From positions 12,337,493 to 12,401,492 of the forward strand of contig OY754986.1 of assembly GCA_963576475.1 (NCBI GenBank): a DNA stretch of 64,000 bases. Direction: 5' to 3'. Below are positions 44,690-55,887 of this stretch, piece after piece. The notes under the pieces are model-generated. The model was given only the letters and a program-made list of their open reading frames with translations. It had not been told where the DNA came from and did no database searches. The translations under genes were made by a program, and so were the position numbers. Positions within the stretch are counted from its first letter, which is position 1. Every line of letters begins with the position of its first letter. Origin of the DNA: Molanna angustata. Lineage: Eukaryota; Arthropoda; Insecta; Trichoptera; Molannidae.

Positions 44690-45720
44690 ATATTATAAAT
44701 TTGAATGTTTGTATGTATCTATGTATGTGTTGAATGCGCTCCTAAACCGCTCATCCGATTGCGATGAAACTTTGGTGAACTGTCGAGAGTATACCAGGGA
44801 TGGTTTCTGGATCAAAAAATTTTAACTTCTTCTTCTTCTTCATCGAGTTTTAGGTCATTTTACCTATGAAGGTGGACTATCCTGGGAACCGTTCATCCGA
44901 TTGCAATTAAACTTTGGTGTATTGTCGATCGTATGCCCGGGATGATTTCTGAATTTAAAATATTTTCTTCTTCTTCTTCTTCATCGGGTATCAGGTCATT
45001 TTACATATGAAGGTGGACTATCCTGAGAACCGTTCATCCGATTGCAATGAAACATTGATGAATTGTCGAGTGTAAGACTGGGATAGTTTCTGGATAAAAA
45101 AAAATTCTTCTTCTTCTTCTTCATCGGGTATTAGGTCATTTTACCGATGAAGGTGGACTATCCTGGGAACCGTTCATCCGATTGCAATTAAACTTTGGTG
45201 AATTGTTGAGCGTATGACCGGGATGGTTTCTGGATTGAAAAACTTTTCTTCTTCTTCTTCTTCATCGGGTATTAGGTCATTTTACCTATGAAGATAAAAT
45301 GACCTAATACTCTGGGAGAAGAAGCTTTAACTGTCCTTCCATCTCTTTGCAGGTCTTCCAGGACAGTTTCTCGATTTTAACTTTTTTCTTCTTCTTCATC
45401 GTGTATTTGAACATTTTACCTATGAAGGTGGAGTATCCTAGGAGAATAAGGTCCAACACTGTCCTTCTATCTCTTCGCAGGTCTTCCAGGACGGTTTCTG
45501 GATTCACACTTTTTTCTTCTTCTTCTTCTTTAATGTGTTTTTAGTCATTTTACCTATGATGTTGAAGAATCCTGGAAAAAGAAGGTCCAACTGTACTTTC
45601 ATCACATCGCAGGTCTTCCAGGACAGTTTCTGGACATAAACATTTTTTTTACTTCTTCTTTTTTATCGTGTATTTCATTTTACCTATGAAGTTGGAAAAT
45701 CCTGGATAAAGAAGGTCCAA
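44690..45720. repeat. Tandem array, 123-142-bp units, about 7 copies
   Basis: Each unit holds a (TTC)n run, 'TCATCGGGTATTAGGTCATT', 'TTACCTATGAAGGTGGACTA' and, in the left units, 'CCGTTCATCCGATTGCAATG' + AAACTTTGG. The last word is the 'aaccg..ccgattgcgatgaaa' motif common in dispersed arthropod repeats and present once at 44745, so the array seems to have grown from such an element. The right units lose that part and diverge. Confidence 0.85.
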
Positions 45721-45763
45721 TTATCCCAGGATTGTTTCGGGAATTAAACTTTTCTTAACCTAC

Positions 45764-46395
45764 TGAAGGGACGGAAGGTAATGAAGGGATGGGACGTACT
45801 GAAGGGCCTGAAGGGACGGAAGGGCCTGAAGGGACGGAAGGGCCTGAAGGGACGGAAGGGCCTGAAGGGACGGAAGGGCCTGAAGGGACGGAAGGGCCTG
45901 AAGGGACGGAAGGGCCTGAAGGGACGGAAGGGCCTGAAGGGACGGAAGGGCCTGAAGGGACGGAAGGGCCTGAAGGGACGGAAGGGCCTGAAGGGACGGA
46001 AGGGCCTGAAGGGACGGAAGGGCCTGAAGGGACGGAAGGGCCTGAAGGGACGGAAGGGCCTGAAGGGACGGAAGGGCCTGAAGGGACGGAAGGGCCTGAA
46101 GGGACGGAAGGGCCTGAAGGGACGGAAGGGCCTGAAGGGACGGAAGCGCCTGAAGGGACGGAAGGGCCTGAAGGGACGGAAGGGACGGAAGGGCCTGAAG
46201 GGACGGAAGGGCCTGAAGGGACGGAAGGGCCTGAAGGGACGGAAGGGCCTGAAGGGACGGAAGGGCCTGAAGGGACGGAAGGGCCTGAAGGGACGGAAGG
46301 GCCTGAAGGGATGGAAGGTACTGAAGGGATGGAAGGTACTGAAGGGACGGAAGGTACTGAAGGGATGGGAGGTATTGAAGAGTCTGAAGCGACGG
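45764..46395. repeat. 18-bp G-rich minisatellite, about 33 copies
   Basis: The unit is GGGCCTGAAGGGACGGAA. It is in effect two 9-mers (GGGCCTGAA, GGGACGGAA), so GGG tracts recur every 9 bases with 6-base loops on the plus strand. Since 18 is a multiple of 3, frames on both strands stay open (cycles EGPEGT, GLKGRK, RPFRPF), giving three false ORFs of 212-222 codons. The edges carry variant units (GGGATGGAA, GGTACTGAA). Confidence 0.95.
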
Positions 46396-46449
46396 GTGGT
46401 TATGGAGGACATTTTTTAATTATACAGGCAATACGAAGTTTGCCGGGTG

Positions 46450-47400
46450 TTCACTAGTAGACTATAAGACTTAAAACTAACCCAAAAGACTAAATGAAAA
46501 AAAAGAATAAGTATAAGACTATAACAAATAGTTTGTAATAAAAACTGACCCAATGGTCTACATAAAAGATGCAATAGAAGAATAACACAATAGTAAATGT
46601 ATTATATAAAAAACTGACCAAATGGTCTTCATAAAAGAAGAAGAAGATGAATTGAAATAAAGGAAATATTTTATGTAAAATTCACCCAACGTCTACATTA
46701 AATAAGAAAACGAAGAATTAGACTAAAGGAAATAGTTTGTATAGAAACTAACCAAAAGATCTACAAAAAATAAGAAAAAGAAGAATTAGACTATAGAAAG
46801 TAGTTAATATAAAAACTGACCCAAAGGTCTACATATTAGAAGAATAATTATACGTCAGGAAATAGATTGTATAAAAACTAACGCAAAGGTCAACATAAAA
46901 GAAGACGAAGAAGAATTAGACTAAAGGAAAAGTTTGCATGAAAACTCTCCCTTGGTCTACATAAAAGAGGAAAAATTAGACTATAGGAAGTTAGTTTATA
47001 CAAAATTCAACAGTCTACATAAAATTAGAAAAAGAAGAAATACGTTAAAAGAAATAGTTGGTGTCAAAACTGGCCCAGAGGTCTACATAAAATAAGAAGA
47101 AAAAGAATTAGAATTAATTATAAAAACTCACCCAATGGGCTACATAAAAGAAGAGGAAGAAGACGAATTAGACTATAGGAAATAGTTTGTATAAAAACTC
47201 ACCCAAGGTCTACATAAATTAAGAAAAAGAAAAATTAGACTATAGGAAATAGTTTATTTATGAACTGTCCCAAATGACTTCACAAAAGAAGAGGAAGAAG
47301 AATTAAACTCCAAGAAATAGCTTGTATAAAAAATCACCCAAAGGTCTACTTAAATAAAAGAAGAATTTCACTATAGAAAATAGTTTGTAGATTGAATGAC
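46450..47400. repeat. Decayed tandem repeat, units of about 70-80 bp
   Basis: Repeated words 'GGAAATAGTTTGTATAAAAA', 'CT(G/C)ACCCAAAGGTCTACATA' and 'AAAGAAGAAGAAGAATTAGA' occur about a dozen times in the same order with many indels. It starts where the G-rich array ends. Confidence 0.8.
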
Positions 47401-47919
47401 ATGTGTATTGTAGTTAACCTAAGATAGTTTAATAATTTTCCTATACGAAATTAGTATATTGTTGGTTTTTAAGTAGTATTAGGTATGTAGGTACCTACCT
47501 ACAATGATGTTCTAAATTAACTCGAATTCGATTTATAACAAATTTTATTTGAATATCAGAATGTGTCCGTTACCATAGTAACCATAGAACATGTAAAAAA
47601 TATCAAATGGTTTGTAGATATTTTTTGAATAATATGTAGGTACCTACATTGGTTTGTTCGATGCCATAAAAATGAAAATTGTCCGAAATATCAAATATTA
47701 TATACAAATTATGCAATTTTATTATGCCTATATCTTTACTAATAATTAACAGACTTTTACAATATACGTCTTAAAACTTGCTGTAATGTCTTGTGTTTCA
47801 TTTTATTATTTCTTAATTATATTTATTTCAAAGGTTTATTATTTTCAAGAACATATTCATTCGGTAGGAAAATGAAATATTGTATGAAAAGATATTTAAA
47901 TGGCGGCATTTATGTACAA
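47401..47919. other. No gene seen
   Basis: AT-rich. Short frames without recognisable content. Confidence 0.4.
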
Positions 47920-48420
<501 letters not shown>

Positions 48421-48984
48421 ACAGAACTTGAATTTCTACAATGATCTATAATGGGTATATTCATTTATATATTCTGTTATTGACACTTTTAATGGTTCAG
48501 TCCTCCATGCATACCTCCAAATTGTCTAACTTTTTTATCACGTGAATTGGCAACCCTGTTTTTTCTGTGCACAACGGCGCTATACTTGTATTATGGGCGG
48601 TCCCTCTCCAGGGATGTTACAAAGTATTGCCGGTTAAGGGCTTGGAAACGGGGATTTAGTTAAGTGTGCTAATTTCTCATACATGAAAACTACACACAAG
48701 GGACCCACAGTACTTTCATAAAATAAACAATATTAATCTCGTAACTCTTGTACACTTTATCATATTTTGGGTACCTTTATGTGGAAAAAAAATCTCAGTA
48801 AAAAAAAACTCAATATTTATTACCATTCATTTTGTTTAAATTACAGGCTCAGCCTAGTGAGGTGATAAATTCCATTTTAATAAACTATATAATATTTTTG
48901 AAAAAAAAAATAGATGTGCGGTCTTAAATAGATAGATAGATATTGAAAGTATGCTATGGTTTGGAGATTATAAACTAGACTATG
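48421..48984. other. No gene seen
   Basis: Nothing recognised. Confidence 0.4.
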
Positions 48985-49295
48985 AGAAGAGAGATATATG
49001 TACTAATCAAGATACTGACATTGTCATTGATTGGTCATTGTTGACAAATTAGCAAGATTAGCCTGGATCTGACATGTCGTAAGATCGGGAGAAGTTAGAG
49101 CCATAAAACGCGTCCTGCAAAATAGGCATGTGGGCAATAGACCTATGGGAAGGCCAGAGATTGATTGATGTACAAATATCACCCGAGGTCTGAATGTGTC
49201 AAATGCTTGTTGTAACTGGGAGTCCGCGGCTACTGACAGGAAAGCTCAAATCCTTTTTTCAGGAGGCCAAAGCTCTACCGGAGTTGGGATGGAAG
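48985..49295 (+). pseudogene. LINE C-terminal fragment, host of the gypsy insertion
   Basis: The plus strand shows 'HVVRSGEVRAIKRVLQ', 'GNRPMGRPEID' and, in another frame, 'CCNWESAATDRKAQILFQEA' + KALPELGWK, the closing W....A.DR..WR..L.EA....GW block of a LINE ORF2. The gypsy element cuts it at the very end of the frame. The sequence resumes at 55884 as GAAGGAAGGATTATTTA. It was already broken (stop and frameshift) before or independently of that insertion. Confidence 0.65.
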
Positions 49296-49979
49296 TGTGG
49301 CAGAAATACCTACATCAAACATGGTATTTCTGTCACAAGTAAATTAATCAGTCAAAACAATCACCAAAGGGTAATGACTTAAAGGTGTTACTTTCTCTTT
49401 AGGTATACAACAATAATTAATTATTCATACTGATATACCCTAAAGGCTGTTTTACAGACGACAGTTCAATGAACCCTAAGTACCCAAATAATGAGTATAT
49501 AAACAAAACAACAGGGGGTACATCATCTCTTTACCTGTCAAACTTCCTAGCGAAATCATCGACCTGCTAAAGTTTTATACGCGAGTGAAAATTGTTATTT
49601 TTCTTATTTATAAAATCTGTGATAGTGCTAAATACAAATTTGTAAGTTAACATTTTAAATTGTTATTTCTCATCTCTACTCTGACTTTACCCTGTTATAA
49701 ATACTTTAACTTGATTGTGACTTGTTGGAACCTTTTATAATACTTAATAGAGTTCGCACTCTATTTAAGCGAACAGTTTCTGTTCTGGTGACCTCTCTTC
49801 CAGCAAGTCACAACAAGAAGTTCATTCTGCATTAATTTCCCTTCTGGAGTCTAAAAATATAGAACCTAACTAAGGATTCTAATGATATATATAAGTAAAC
49901 CCCTCTGGTTACTAATTTTATTTGACCTATCCAATTGGTAATAGGCACACACTGGCCTTTAGTTGGCCACACCGCCTTA
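49296..49979 (+). repeat. 5' LTR, 684 bp
   Basis: Starts TGTGGCAGAAATACC and ends CCACACCGCCTTA. The TGTGG/CCACA pair sits at or near the ends, but the terminal dinucleotides are TG..TA and not TG..CA. A TATA-like word (GAGTATATAAAC, about 49492-49503) would mark the U3 promoter. The LTR begins directly after the left GAAG. Confidence 0.93.
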
Positions 49980-49980
49980 G

Positions 49981-50001
49981 TGGTTACCCCGAAAACGTGA
50001 G
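49981..50001 (+). other. Primer-binding site (predicted)
   Basis: TGGTTACCCCGAAAACGTGA follows the 5' LTR after one G. The initial TGG would pair with a tRNA 3' CCA. The tRNA species is not assigned from memory. Confidence 0.6.
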
Positions 50002-51149
50002 TTTAAACCTGCTGTATGGTTTTACCGTAACGTAGGTTTAAATCTGGACGCGTAAATGCCTAAGTGAATGAACTATAGTAGATTTTGTTTGCCTACCTTG
50101 TAAGTTTCCAATCCAAAATCCTTTCTTTCTCCCGAGAGAGATTAGAACTAGCAATAGCAAGCACAATCACAAACACAGGCAAAGAGATCATTTCGTAGAA
50201 TTTGCATTTCGTTTCACGATCATTTTTCCCAGGTGATTCGAAGTCACTTCGCAATAACATATTGCGATTTTATTTTGGGTTTCGTATCATATCACCGCGT
50301 TCCTGGTGCGTAATTCAAAATTATTTTTATTGTAATTATCAATTAACGTACATGTCAGTACCTAAATTGTAATTTCACACACTATTTTATTCACATTGAA
50401 ACCGGGACATTTTAAACCGCGCGATACTACGTATTTTGTAAACAAACCCGCCACCACATTCTTACCGCACTTACCGCGAGGAACATTCCAGACATTTCGT
50501 ATAAACCGACTTTTTGTACGGGAACAATATTTTTTTTCTTATCGATGTTTTTATATTGGCTGAATTTTTTAATTTAAACCTTTTGCACTGTATTCACTTA
50601 ATGCTATTCACATTGCTATCACTTTTATACACATTTTTAATTTAATTAAAGCCACAATTGGTAACTGTTTGAGCAATTAAATAGTATTTCAATACTTCAA
50701 AAAAAATCGCGCCGCGTACGTATATTTTTGTTAGCAAAACTAACTGAACCTAACTTCACGTTTGAAGCACGCACTACGAACGAGTCATATTTTTCTATAC
50801 AAACTCAGGTATACTTATATACCTACCTAGGTATATTTGTTGTTTACTAACAAACATTGTAAACGCATTCTTTTGTTGTTTTATGTTTTTGTTTTACAAT
50901 TGTTTGTCATTTAATTAATATTTAAGTGATTAAAATCATTCATTTGGTCAATTGCAAATTTAATTTAATCATTTTATTACTATTTTTCTTTTAAAGTTTT
51001 AAATTATTTTATTTTATTTTCTCAAGTATACCTGCTGTGTAATAATTTAATATCTTGCTATTTTGAAACTTAACTTTCACTGTCGACCAAAAATTACACT
51101 TGACTGACTTACTGACTTGACTTTCACTTGACGACTACCAACAACCAAG
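50002..51149 (+). other. Gypsy 5' leader, no gene
   Basis: 1.15 kb of AT-rich leader without a long open frame. It ends in a (A)CTGACTTACTGACTTGAC-type run and the start context CAACCAAGATG. Confidence 0.7.
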
Positions 51150-51968
51150 ATGTCTTTCGTCGACGACAAACAAGTATCATCAGTCAAGGTACAATTGCCA
51201 ACTTTTTGGAAGACCAAGCCAGATTTGTGGTTCGCTCACACCGAAGCTGTTTTCACCAACTCCAGAGTCACTGACGAACGGACGAAGTACTTCCACATCG
51301 TAGCCAACCTCGACCCAGAAACCCTCGAAACTATCTCAGACGTTGTCACCGAGCCGCCAAAAGACCTACCATACTCAACATTGAAGGCTGCACTCACCAA
51401 CCGCTTTAAGGAATCTGAAACGAAGAGATTGTCCAGACTTATCGATGGCATCCAACTTGGGGACAGACTGCCTTCGCAATTACTTCGTCAAATGAGGGAT
51501 CTCGGAGGATCAACCCTTCACAATAATGAACTCTTGAAAACATTATGGCTCCAGAGACTTCCACCACAGGTGCAGGTCGTTCTCGCGGTCGACGACGCTC
51601 AGAATCTGGAAACAATGGCGGCAGTAGCAGACAGAGTGGCTGAAGTGATGGGTGCAGGCCAGATATCAGCCACCAAGAGCGCACCGTCAACCTCGGTGCA
51701 ACAATCAACTCCAGAAACCATGATGATGATGATCAACAAACTTGCCGAGCAAGTAGCGATTTTAACCACGACCATGCAATCGACTCAGCAAAATCGAAGT
51801 AGGAGCAGGCAAAGGCATAATACCTTCGGTCGAAGAAACTCAAGATCGCGCAGCAGATCACCAGGAGGTTTATGTTTTTATCATCATAGATTTGGCTCTA
51901 AAGCAAAAAGATGCGAGCAACCTTGCACCTTCAAGGCCTCGGGAAACGAGGCACGCCTGGCACAGTAG
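51150..51968 (+). CDS. gag: Gag-like protein of the gypsy element
   Basis: 272 codons from an ATG in good context (A at -3, G at -1). The N-terminal half is a retrotransposon gag capsid-type fold: 'LPTFWKTKPDLWFAHTEAVF' (the W..W..E.F word), then 'YSTLKAALTNRFKESETKRL', 'IDGIQLGDRLPSQLLRQM' and 'LWLQRLPPQVQVVLA'. A basic Arg/Ser-rich stretch follows (residues about 218-240). There is no ordinary CCHC zinc knuckle. Instead the C-terminus has a Cys/His cluster, 'CFYHHRFGSKAKRCEQPCTF', seen in a group of insect gypsy-like gags. It binds element RNA and builds the particle. The last 58 bases overlap the pol frame, and a -1 frameshift signal lies in the overlap. Nothing suggests decay. Confidence 0.93.
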   Translation: MSFVDDKQVSSVKVQLPTFWKTKPDLWFAHTEAVFTNSRVTDERTKYFHIVANLDPETLETISDVVTEPPKDLPYSTLKAALTNRFKESETKRLSRLIDGIQLGDRLPSQLLRQMRDLGGSTLHNNELLKTLWLQRLPPQVQVVLAVDDAQNLETMAAVADRVAEVMGAGQISATKSAPSTSVQQSTPETMMMMINKLAEQVAILTTTMQSTQQNRSRSRQRHNTFGRRNSRSRSRSPGGLCFYHHRFGSKAKRCEQPCTFKASGNEARLAQ

Positions 51969-52438
51969 CAGCGACCTCCAGGCAACACCACGAAACAAGG
52001 CTGCACATCCAGGACTACTCCAACAAGTTGAAGTTCCTGATTGACAGCGGCGCCGAAATCTCAATCATTCCAAGGCATCACAAAACCGCACAGTCAAATC
52101 TGGGAATCGATCCATCACCTGCGTTATATGCAGCAAACGGGTCGGTCATCAAAACATTTGGCACACGTACCATCAACGTGAATCTGGGCCTGAGAAGAAA
52201 TTTTCCTTGGACATTCGTCATCACAGATGTCGATACACCTATCATAGGCGCAGATTTCCTTACGCACTACGGTCTCCTCGTAGATCTAAAACAAGCTAGA
52301 CTGATAGACAATAATACTGGTTTGACTTCGAACGGCCAACAAACAGTTTGCAGCGCCACAGGCGTATCAACGGTCAACAAAAATGACAGTTGGCATCGCA
52401 TTCTTGCAGAATATCCATCATTAACACGTCCCTTGTAA
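51911..52438 (+). CDS. pro: Gypsy protease region (pol frame, first part)
   Basis: An open frame in the -1 phase relative to gag. Translation would enter by frameshift near 51947, so the nominal ATG at 51911 need not be used. The aspartic protease is clear: 'LKFLIDSGAEISIIPR' with the catalytic DSGA at residues 45-48 of the open frame, a flap-like 'AANGSVIKTFGTRTI', and the second hydrophobic motif 'TPIIGADFLTHYGLLVD' (the IIG.D.L word). It cuts the polyprotein. The frame ends at a TAA (52436-52438) that lies between protease and RT with no domain boundary reason for it. The same frame resumes immediately after it. Confidence 0.9.
   Translation: MRATLHLQGLGKRGTPGTVAATSRQHHETRLHIQDYSNKLKFLIDSGAEISIIPRHHKTAQSNLGIDPSPALYAANGSVIKTFGTRTINVNLGLRRNFPWTFVITDVDTPIIGADFLTHYGLLVDLKQARLIDNNTGLTSNGQQTVCSATGVSTVNKNDSWHRILAEYPSLTRPL
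51941..51983 (+). promoter_or_regulatory. -1 programmed ribosomal frameshift signal
   Basis: The slippery heptamer G GGA AAC (51941-51947) is in the gag frame, fits X XXY YYZ, and slips into exactly the pol frame. After a 7-base spacer (GAGGCAC) comes a stem GCCTGG (51955-51960) / CCAGGC (51978-51983) with a 17-base loop that contains the gag stop (51966-51968). Heptamer, spacer length and stem match the known rules for retroviral-type frameshifting. Function is inferred. Confidence 0.75.
52436..52438 (+). other. In-frame TAA splitting pol
   Basis: The protease frame and the RT-integrase frame have the same phase and are separated only by this TAA. Reading on after it gives seven more codons, then the usual '..[17 protein letters not shown]' entrance of gypsy RT. 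It may be a point nonsense mutation, a sequencing error or, less likely, a read-through codon. Confidence 0.9.
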
Positions 52439-52459
52439 CACTCAAGATCTAACCACAGC

Positions 52460-55150
52460 GTGACGCATGTCATAGAGACAAAGGGAGCCCCTGTATGCAG
52501 CAGAGCAAGACGGTTAACACCGGAAATGATGGAGGCGGCCAAGAAAGAGTTTCAGACCATGGTCGATCAAGGAATATGTCGACCCTCTAAGAGTCCCTGG
52601 GCTTCTCCTCTCCACATGGTTAGAAAGGCGGACAACACCTGGAGACCTTGTGGAGACTACAGACGTCTCAATGCTATGACAGTCCCGGATCGCTATCCGA
52701 TTCCTCAGTTCTGTGATTTTACTCCTAAGCTACACGACAAGAAAATTTTTTCAAAATTGGACCTCGTGAGAGCTTACCACCAAGTACCGATTGAAGAGGC
52801 TGACATTCCAAAGACAGCTATAATAACCCCGTTCGGGTTATTTGAATTTACTGCGCTGCAGTTTGGGTTATGCAACGCCGCACAATCCTTCACCCGATTT
52901 ATTAATCAGGTCTTGGGAGATTTAGATTATTGTGTCGTATACATAGACGACATACTTGTCGCCTCTGACAACGCTGAACAACATGAAGAACATCTTCGTT
53001 CAATTTTCAAAAGACTAGAAGCCAACGGTCTCGTCATCAACAGTGAGAAGAGCTCCTTTGGACACACCGAGGTCAAGTTTTTGGGCTATCTTGTGTCTAC
53101 AGATGGTACACAACCGCTTCCCGATAAAATTCTCGCAATCAAGAATTTTCCGAAACCACACACAGCACAGCAACTACGCCGATTTTTGGGAATGGTAAAT
53201 TACTACCGTCGATTCATTCCTAAAGCGATTAAAACTCAACAACCATTGTATGACGAGTTATCTCGCTTGGGAAAAGGGAAGCAAAACCCTATTCAATGGA
53301 CGGAACGCCTGGAAAATGCTTTCGATGCATCCATTATAGCACTCACGCAAGCAACATTGCTATCACATCCTTTAATGGGAGCACAACTCGCACTTGTCAC
53401 TGATGCATCGGACACAGCTATGGGAGCAGTCTTTCAACAAAAGACTGGCGAACACTGGCGACCGCTAGGATTTTTCTCAAAAAAGTTTTCCAAAGCTCAA
53501 CTTAATTACAGTACCTACGATAGAGAGTTATCAGCTATTTTTGAAGCCATCAGGTACTTTCGAGAACACATTGAAGGAAGGCAAATAACTATTATGACTG
53601 ACCACAAACCATTAACATTTGCGTTTACAAAAAAGACTGACAACGGCTCACCGAGACAACGACGTCAACTCGATTTTATTGCGCAATTCACCACGGATAT
53701 AGTTCACATTAAGGGTGAAGTTAACTACGTCGCAGACGCATTGTCACGTATCGACGCATTTACAAGTAGCAACGCATCTTCGCATACCGACGCAACACCG
53801 CATATCAACACAGTACACACTCCAACCCTTCTCGACTACGAGAACCTCGCCAATTTGCAAGACACCGATGAAGAGCTGTCTCACCTACGCAATGGGAACA
53901 CCGCTCTTTCATTCCGCAAGACTGAGGTACCTGGCACACAGCTGCAAGTATGGTGTGATGTGTCGACAGGAAAGAATCGTCTTTTCATACCTAAACAGTT
54001 GAGGAAGACCGTCATTAATAACCTTCACAGACTCTCACACTCGGGAGTTAGTGCGACAATTCGAGCCGTCAAGGATCGCTACGTCTGGACTCACATGAGC
54101 AAGGATGTAAAGGAAATTGTCAGAAATTGCATCAACTGTCAAAAATCGAAGGTGCACAAACACAATAAAAGTGTGTCAAACACGATTAGCACACCGACAT
54201 CTAGATTTCGACACGTTCATCTAGACCTGGTTGGGCCACTTGCTCCTTCAGAAGACTATACTTATCTTCTCACTATGATCGATCGATTCACTCGATGGCC
54301 AGAGGCAATCCCGATCAAGGACATTACAGCCGAGACGATGGCTGTCAACTTCATCACGCATTGGGTGGCCAGATTCGGAGTTCCTGAAACCATTACCACG
54401 GATCAGGGACGTCAATTTGAAAGCCAGCTTTTCAAAGAAATATGTAGACTACTGGGCATCCACAAAATTCGCACCACTAGCTTCCATCCTCAAGCTAACG
54501 GGATGGTAGAACGGTGGCATAGAAGTCTGAAGAGCGCGCTGAAGGCGACCAGTCAGACACAATGGACAAAAAGCCTCCCTCTAGTACTGCTAGGTCTTCG
54601 GGCAGCGACGAGAGAGGACAGCGAGACTTCACCAGCACAACTAACTCTGGGTTGCAACGTCAATCTACCAGGAGAGTTCTTCGAATCTTATCCTGATGAG
54701 GCACCAGACACCATGGCTCGACGTCTTCAAGAAACGATGAGACAATTGAGACCGGTGCCAGCGACCAATCACAGCAACGAGAAATCCTTCATACACAAGG
54801 AGATGAACTCTGCCACACATGTTTTTCTTCGGACAGACGCGGTGAGGAAACCGTTACAACCACCTTACGAAGGTCCTTACCGAATTGAAGAAAACGACGG
54901 CAAGACTATCGTCATACAAAAGAATGACAAATCAGTCAGGGTCAGCATCGACAGAGTTAAACCAGCATACATGGCGCTGCCATGTAAACAAGCGACAGAC
55001 AGACTACAGACTGATACAATAAGACCCATCTCTCCAAAGGCAGCATCTTCCATGACGTCATCAACAACAACGGCCTCAACGCAGCCAGCGGGACCAGTCA
55101 CCACCAGGTCGGGCAGAAGGGTTCGATTTACGCAGAGGTGGCAACCGTGA
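52460..55150 (+). CDS. pol: Gypsy reverse transcriptase / RNase H / integrase
   Basis: About 896 codons, open to the natural stop at 55148-55150. The frame really continues from the protease side. The GTG at 52460 is only the limit of the open stretch given here. RT: '[20 protein letters not shown]', '[13 protein letters not shown]' (motif A) and 'YIDDILVAS' with YIDD at 161-164. RNase H: '[14 protein letters not shown]' (D about 315), '[20 protein letters not shown]' and '[10 protein letters not shown]'. Integrase: zinc finger H523, H527, C557, C560; catalytic D589 ('HLDLVGPL'), D648 ('TDQGRQFES') and E684 ('[12 protein letters not shown]'), the last two 35 residues apart as expected. A GPY/F-like module 'YEGPYRIEE' is at about 803-811, then a Thr/Ser-rich tail. 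All catalytic residues are present, so the enzyme part looks intact. Confidence 0.96.
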   Translation: MTHVIETKGAPVCSRARRLTPEMMEAAKKEFQTMVDQGICRPSKSPWASPLHMVRKADNTWRPCGDYRRLNAMTVPDRYPIPQFCDFTPKLHDKKIFSKLDLVRAYHQVPIEEADIPKTAIITPFGLFEFTALQFGLCNAAQSFTRFINQVLGDLDYCVVYIDDILVASDNAEQHEEHLRSIFKRLEANGLVINSEKSSFGHTEVKFLGYLVSTDGTQPLPDKILAIKNFPKPHTAQQLRRFLGMVNYYRRFIPKAIKTQQPLYDELSRLGKGKQNPIQWTERLENAFDASIIALTQATLLSHPLMGAQLALVTDASDTAMGAVFQQKTGEHWRPLGFFSKKFSKAQLNYSTYDRELSAIFEAIRYFREHIEGRQITIMTDHKPLTFAFTKKTDNGSPRQRRQLDFIAQFTTDIVHIKGEVNYVADALSRIDAFTSSNASSHTDATPHINTVHTPTLLDYENLANLQDTDEELSHLRNGNTALSFRKTEVPGTQLQVWCDVSTGKNRLFIPKQLRKTVINNLHRLSHSGVSATIRAVKDRYVWTHMSKDVKEIVRNCINCQKSKVHKHNKSVSNTISTPTSRFRHVHLDLVGPLAPSEDYTYLLTMIDRFTRWPEAIPIKDITAETMAVNFITHWVARFGVPETITTDQGRQFESQLFKEICRLLGIHKIRTTSFHPQANGMVERWHRSLKSALKATSQTQWTKSLPLVLLGLRAATREDSETSPAQLTLGCNVNLPGEFFESYPDEAPDTMARRLQETMRQLRPVPATNHSNEKSFIHKEMNSATHVFLRTDAVRKPLQPPYEGPYRIEENDGKTIVIQKNDKSVRVSIDRVKPAYMALPCKQATDRLQTDTIRPISPKAASSMTSSTTTASTQPAGPVTTRSGRRVRFTQRWQP

Positions 55151-55186
55151 TGTGCTGCGGAATATCGTGACATCTTCGATGTTTCT

Positions 55187-55199
55187 TGGAGGGGAGGAA
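55187..55199 (+). other. Polypurine tract
   Basis: The purine run TTGGAGGGGAGGAA ends exactly where the 3' LTR begins, the normal primer position for plus-strand DNA synthesis. Confidence 0.85.
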
Positions 55200-55883
55200 T
55201 GTGGCAGAAATACCTACATCAAACATGGTATTTCTGTCACAAGTAAATTAATCAGTCAAAACAATCACCAAAGGGTAATGACTTAAAGGTGTTACTTTCT
55301 CTTTAGGTATACAACAATAATTAATTATTCATACTGATATACCCTAAAGGCTGTTTTACAGACGACAGTTCAATGAACCCTAAGTACCCAAATAATGAGT
55401 ATATAAACAAAACAACAGGGGGTACATCATCTCTTTACCTGTCAAACTTCCTAGCGAAATCATCGACCTGCTAAAGTTTTATACGCGAGTGAAAATTGTT
55501 ATTTTTCTTATTTATAAAATCTGTGATAGTGCTAAATACAAATTTGTAAGTTAACATTTTAAATTGTTATTTCTCATCTCTACTCTGACTTTACCCTGTT
55601 ATAAATACTTTAACTTGATTGTGACTTGTTGGAACCTTTTATAATACTTAATAGAGTTCGCACTCTATTTAAGCGAACAGTTTCTGTTCTGGTGACCTCT
55701 CTTCCAGCAAGTCACAACAAGAAGTTCATTCTGCATTAATTTCCCTTCTGGAGTCTAAAAATATAGAACCTAACTAAGGATTCTAATGATATATATAAGT
55801 AAACCCCTCTGGTTACTAATTTTATTTGACCTATCCAATTGGTAATAGGCACACACTGGCCTTTAGTTGGCCACACCGCCTTA
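55200..55883 (+). repeat. 3' LTR, 684 bp
   Basis: No difference from the 5' LTR found by eye over its length. The right GAAG duplication follows. It then re-enters the interrupted LINE. Confidence 0.93.
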
Positions 55884-55887
55884 GAAG

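Larger units (their letters stand above)
49292..55887 (+). mobile_element. Ty3/gypsy LTR retrotransposon, structurally complete
   Basis: A 6588-bp element (49296-55883) flanked by a 4-bp target duplication GAAG (49292-49295, 55884-55887). It has two 684-bp LTRs that read identically, a TGG-starting primer-binding site one base after the 5' LTR, a 1.17-kb leader, gag, a -1 frameshift site, protease, reverse transcriptase, RNase H, an HHCC/DDE integrase with a GPY/F-like module, and a polypurine tract touching the 3' LTR. The domain order (RT before integrase) places it in Ty3/gypsy. There is no env-like third frame between pol and the 3' LTR (only 49 bp), so it is a plain retrotransposon. A single TAA breaks pol. 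LTR identity implies a recent insertion. Confidence 0.96.

Noticed and set aside
45744..46457. Collagen-like or proline/arginine-rich proteins of about 220 residues on both strands
   Set aside because: Pure translation of an 18-bp tandem repeat. No start context, no flanking coding sequence, frames open on both strands.
51236..52542. Antisense ORFs over gag and pol
   Set aside because: Shadows of a strongly coding plus strand.
55151..55199. An env-like third ORF in the gypsy element
   Set aside because: Only 49 bases lie between the pol stop and the 3' LTR.
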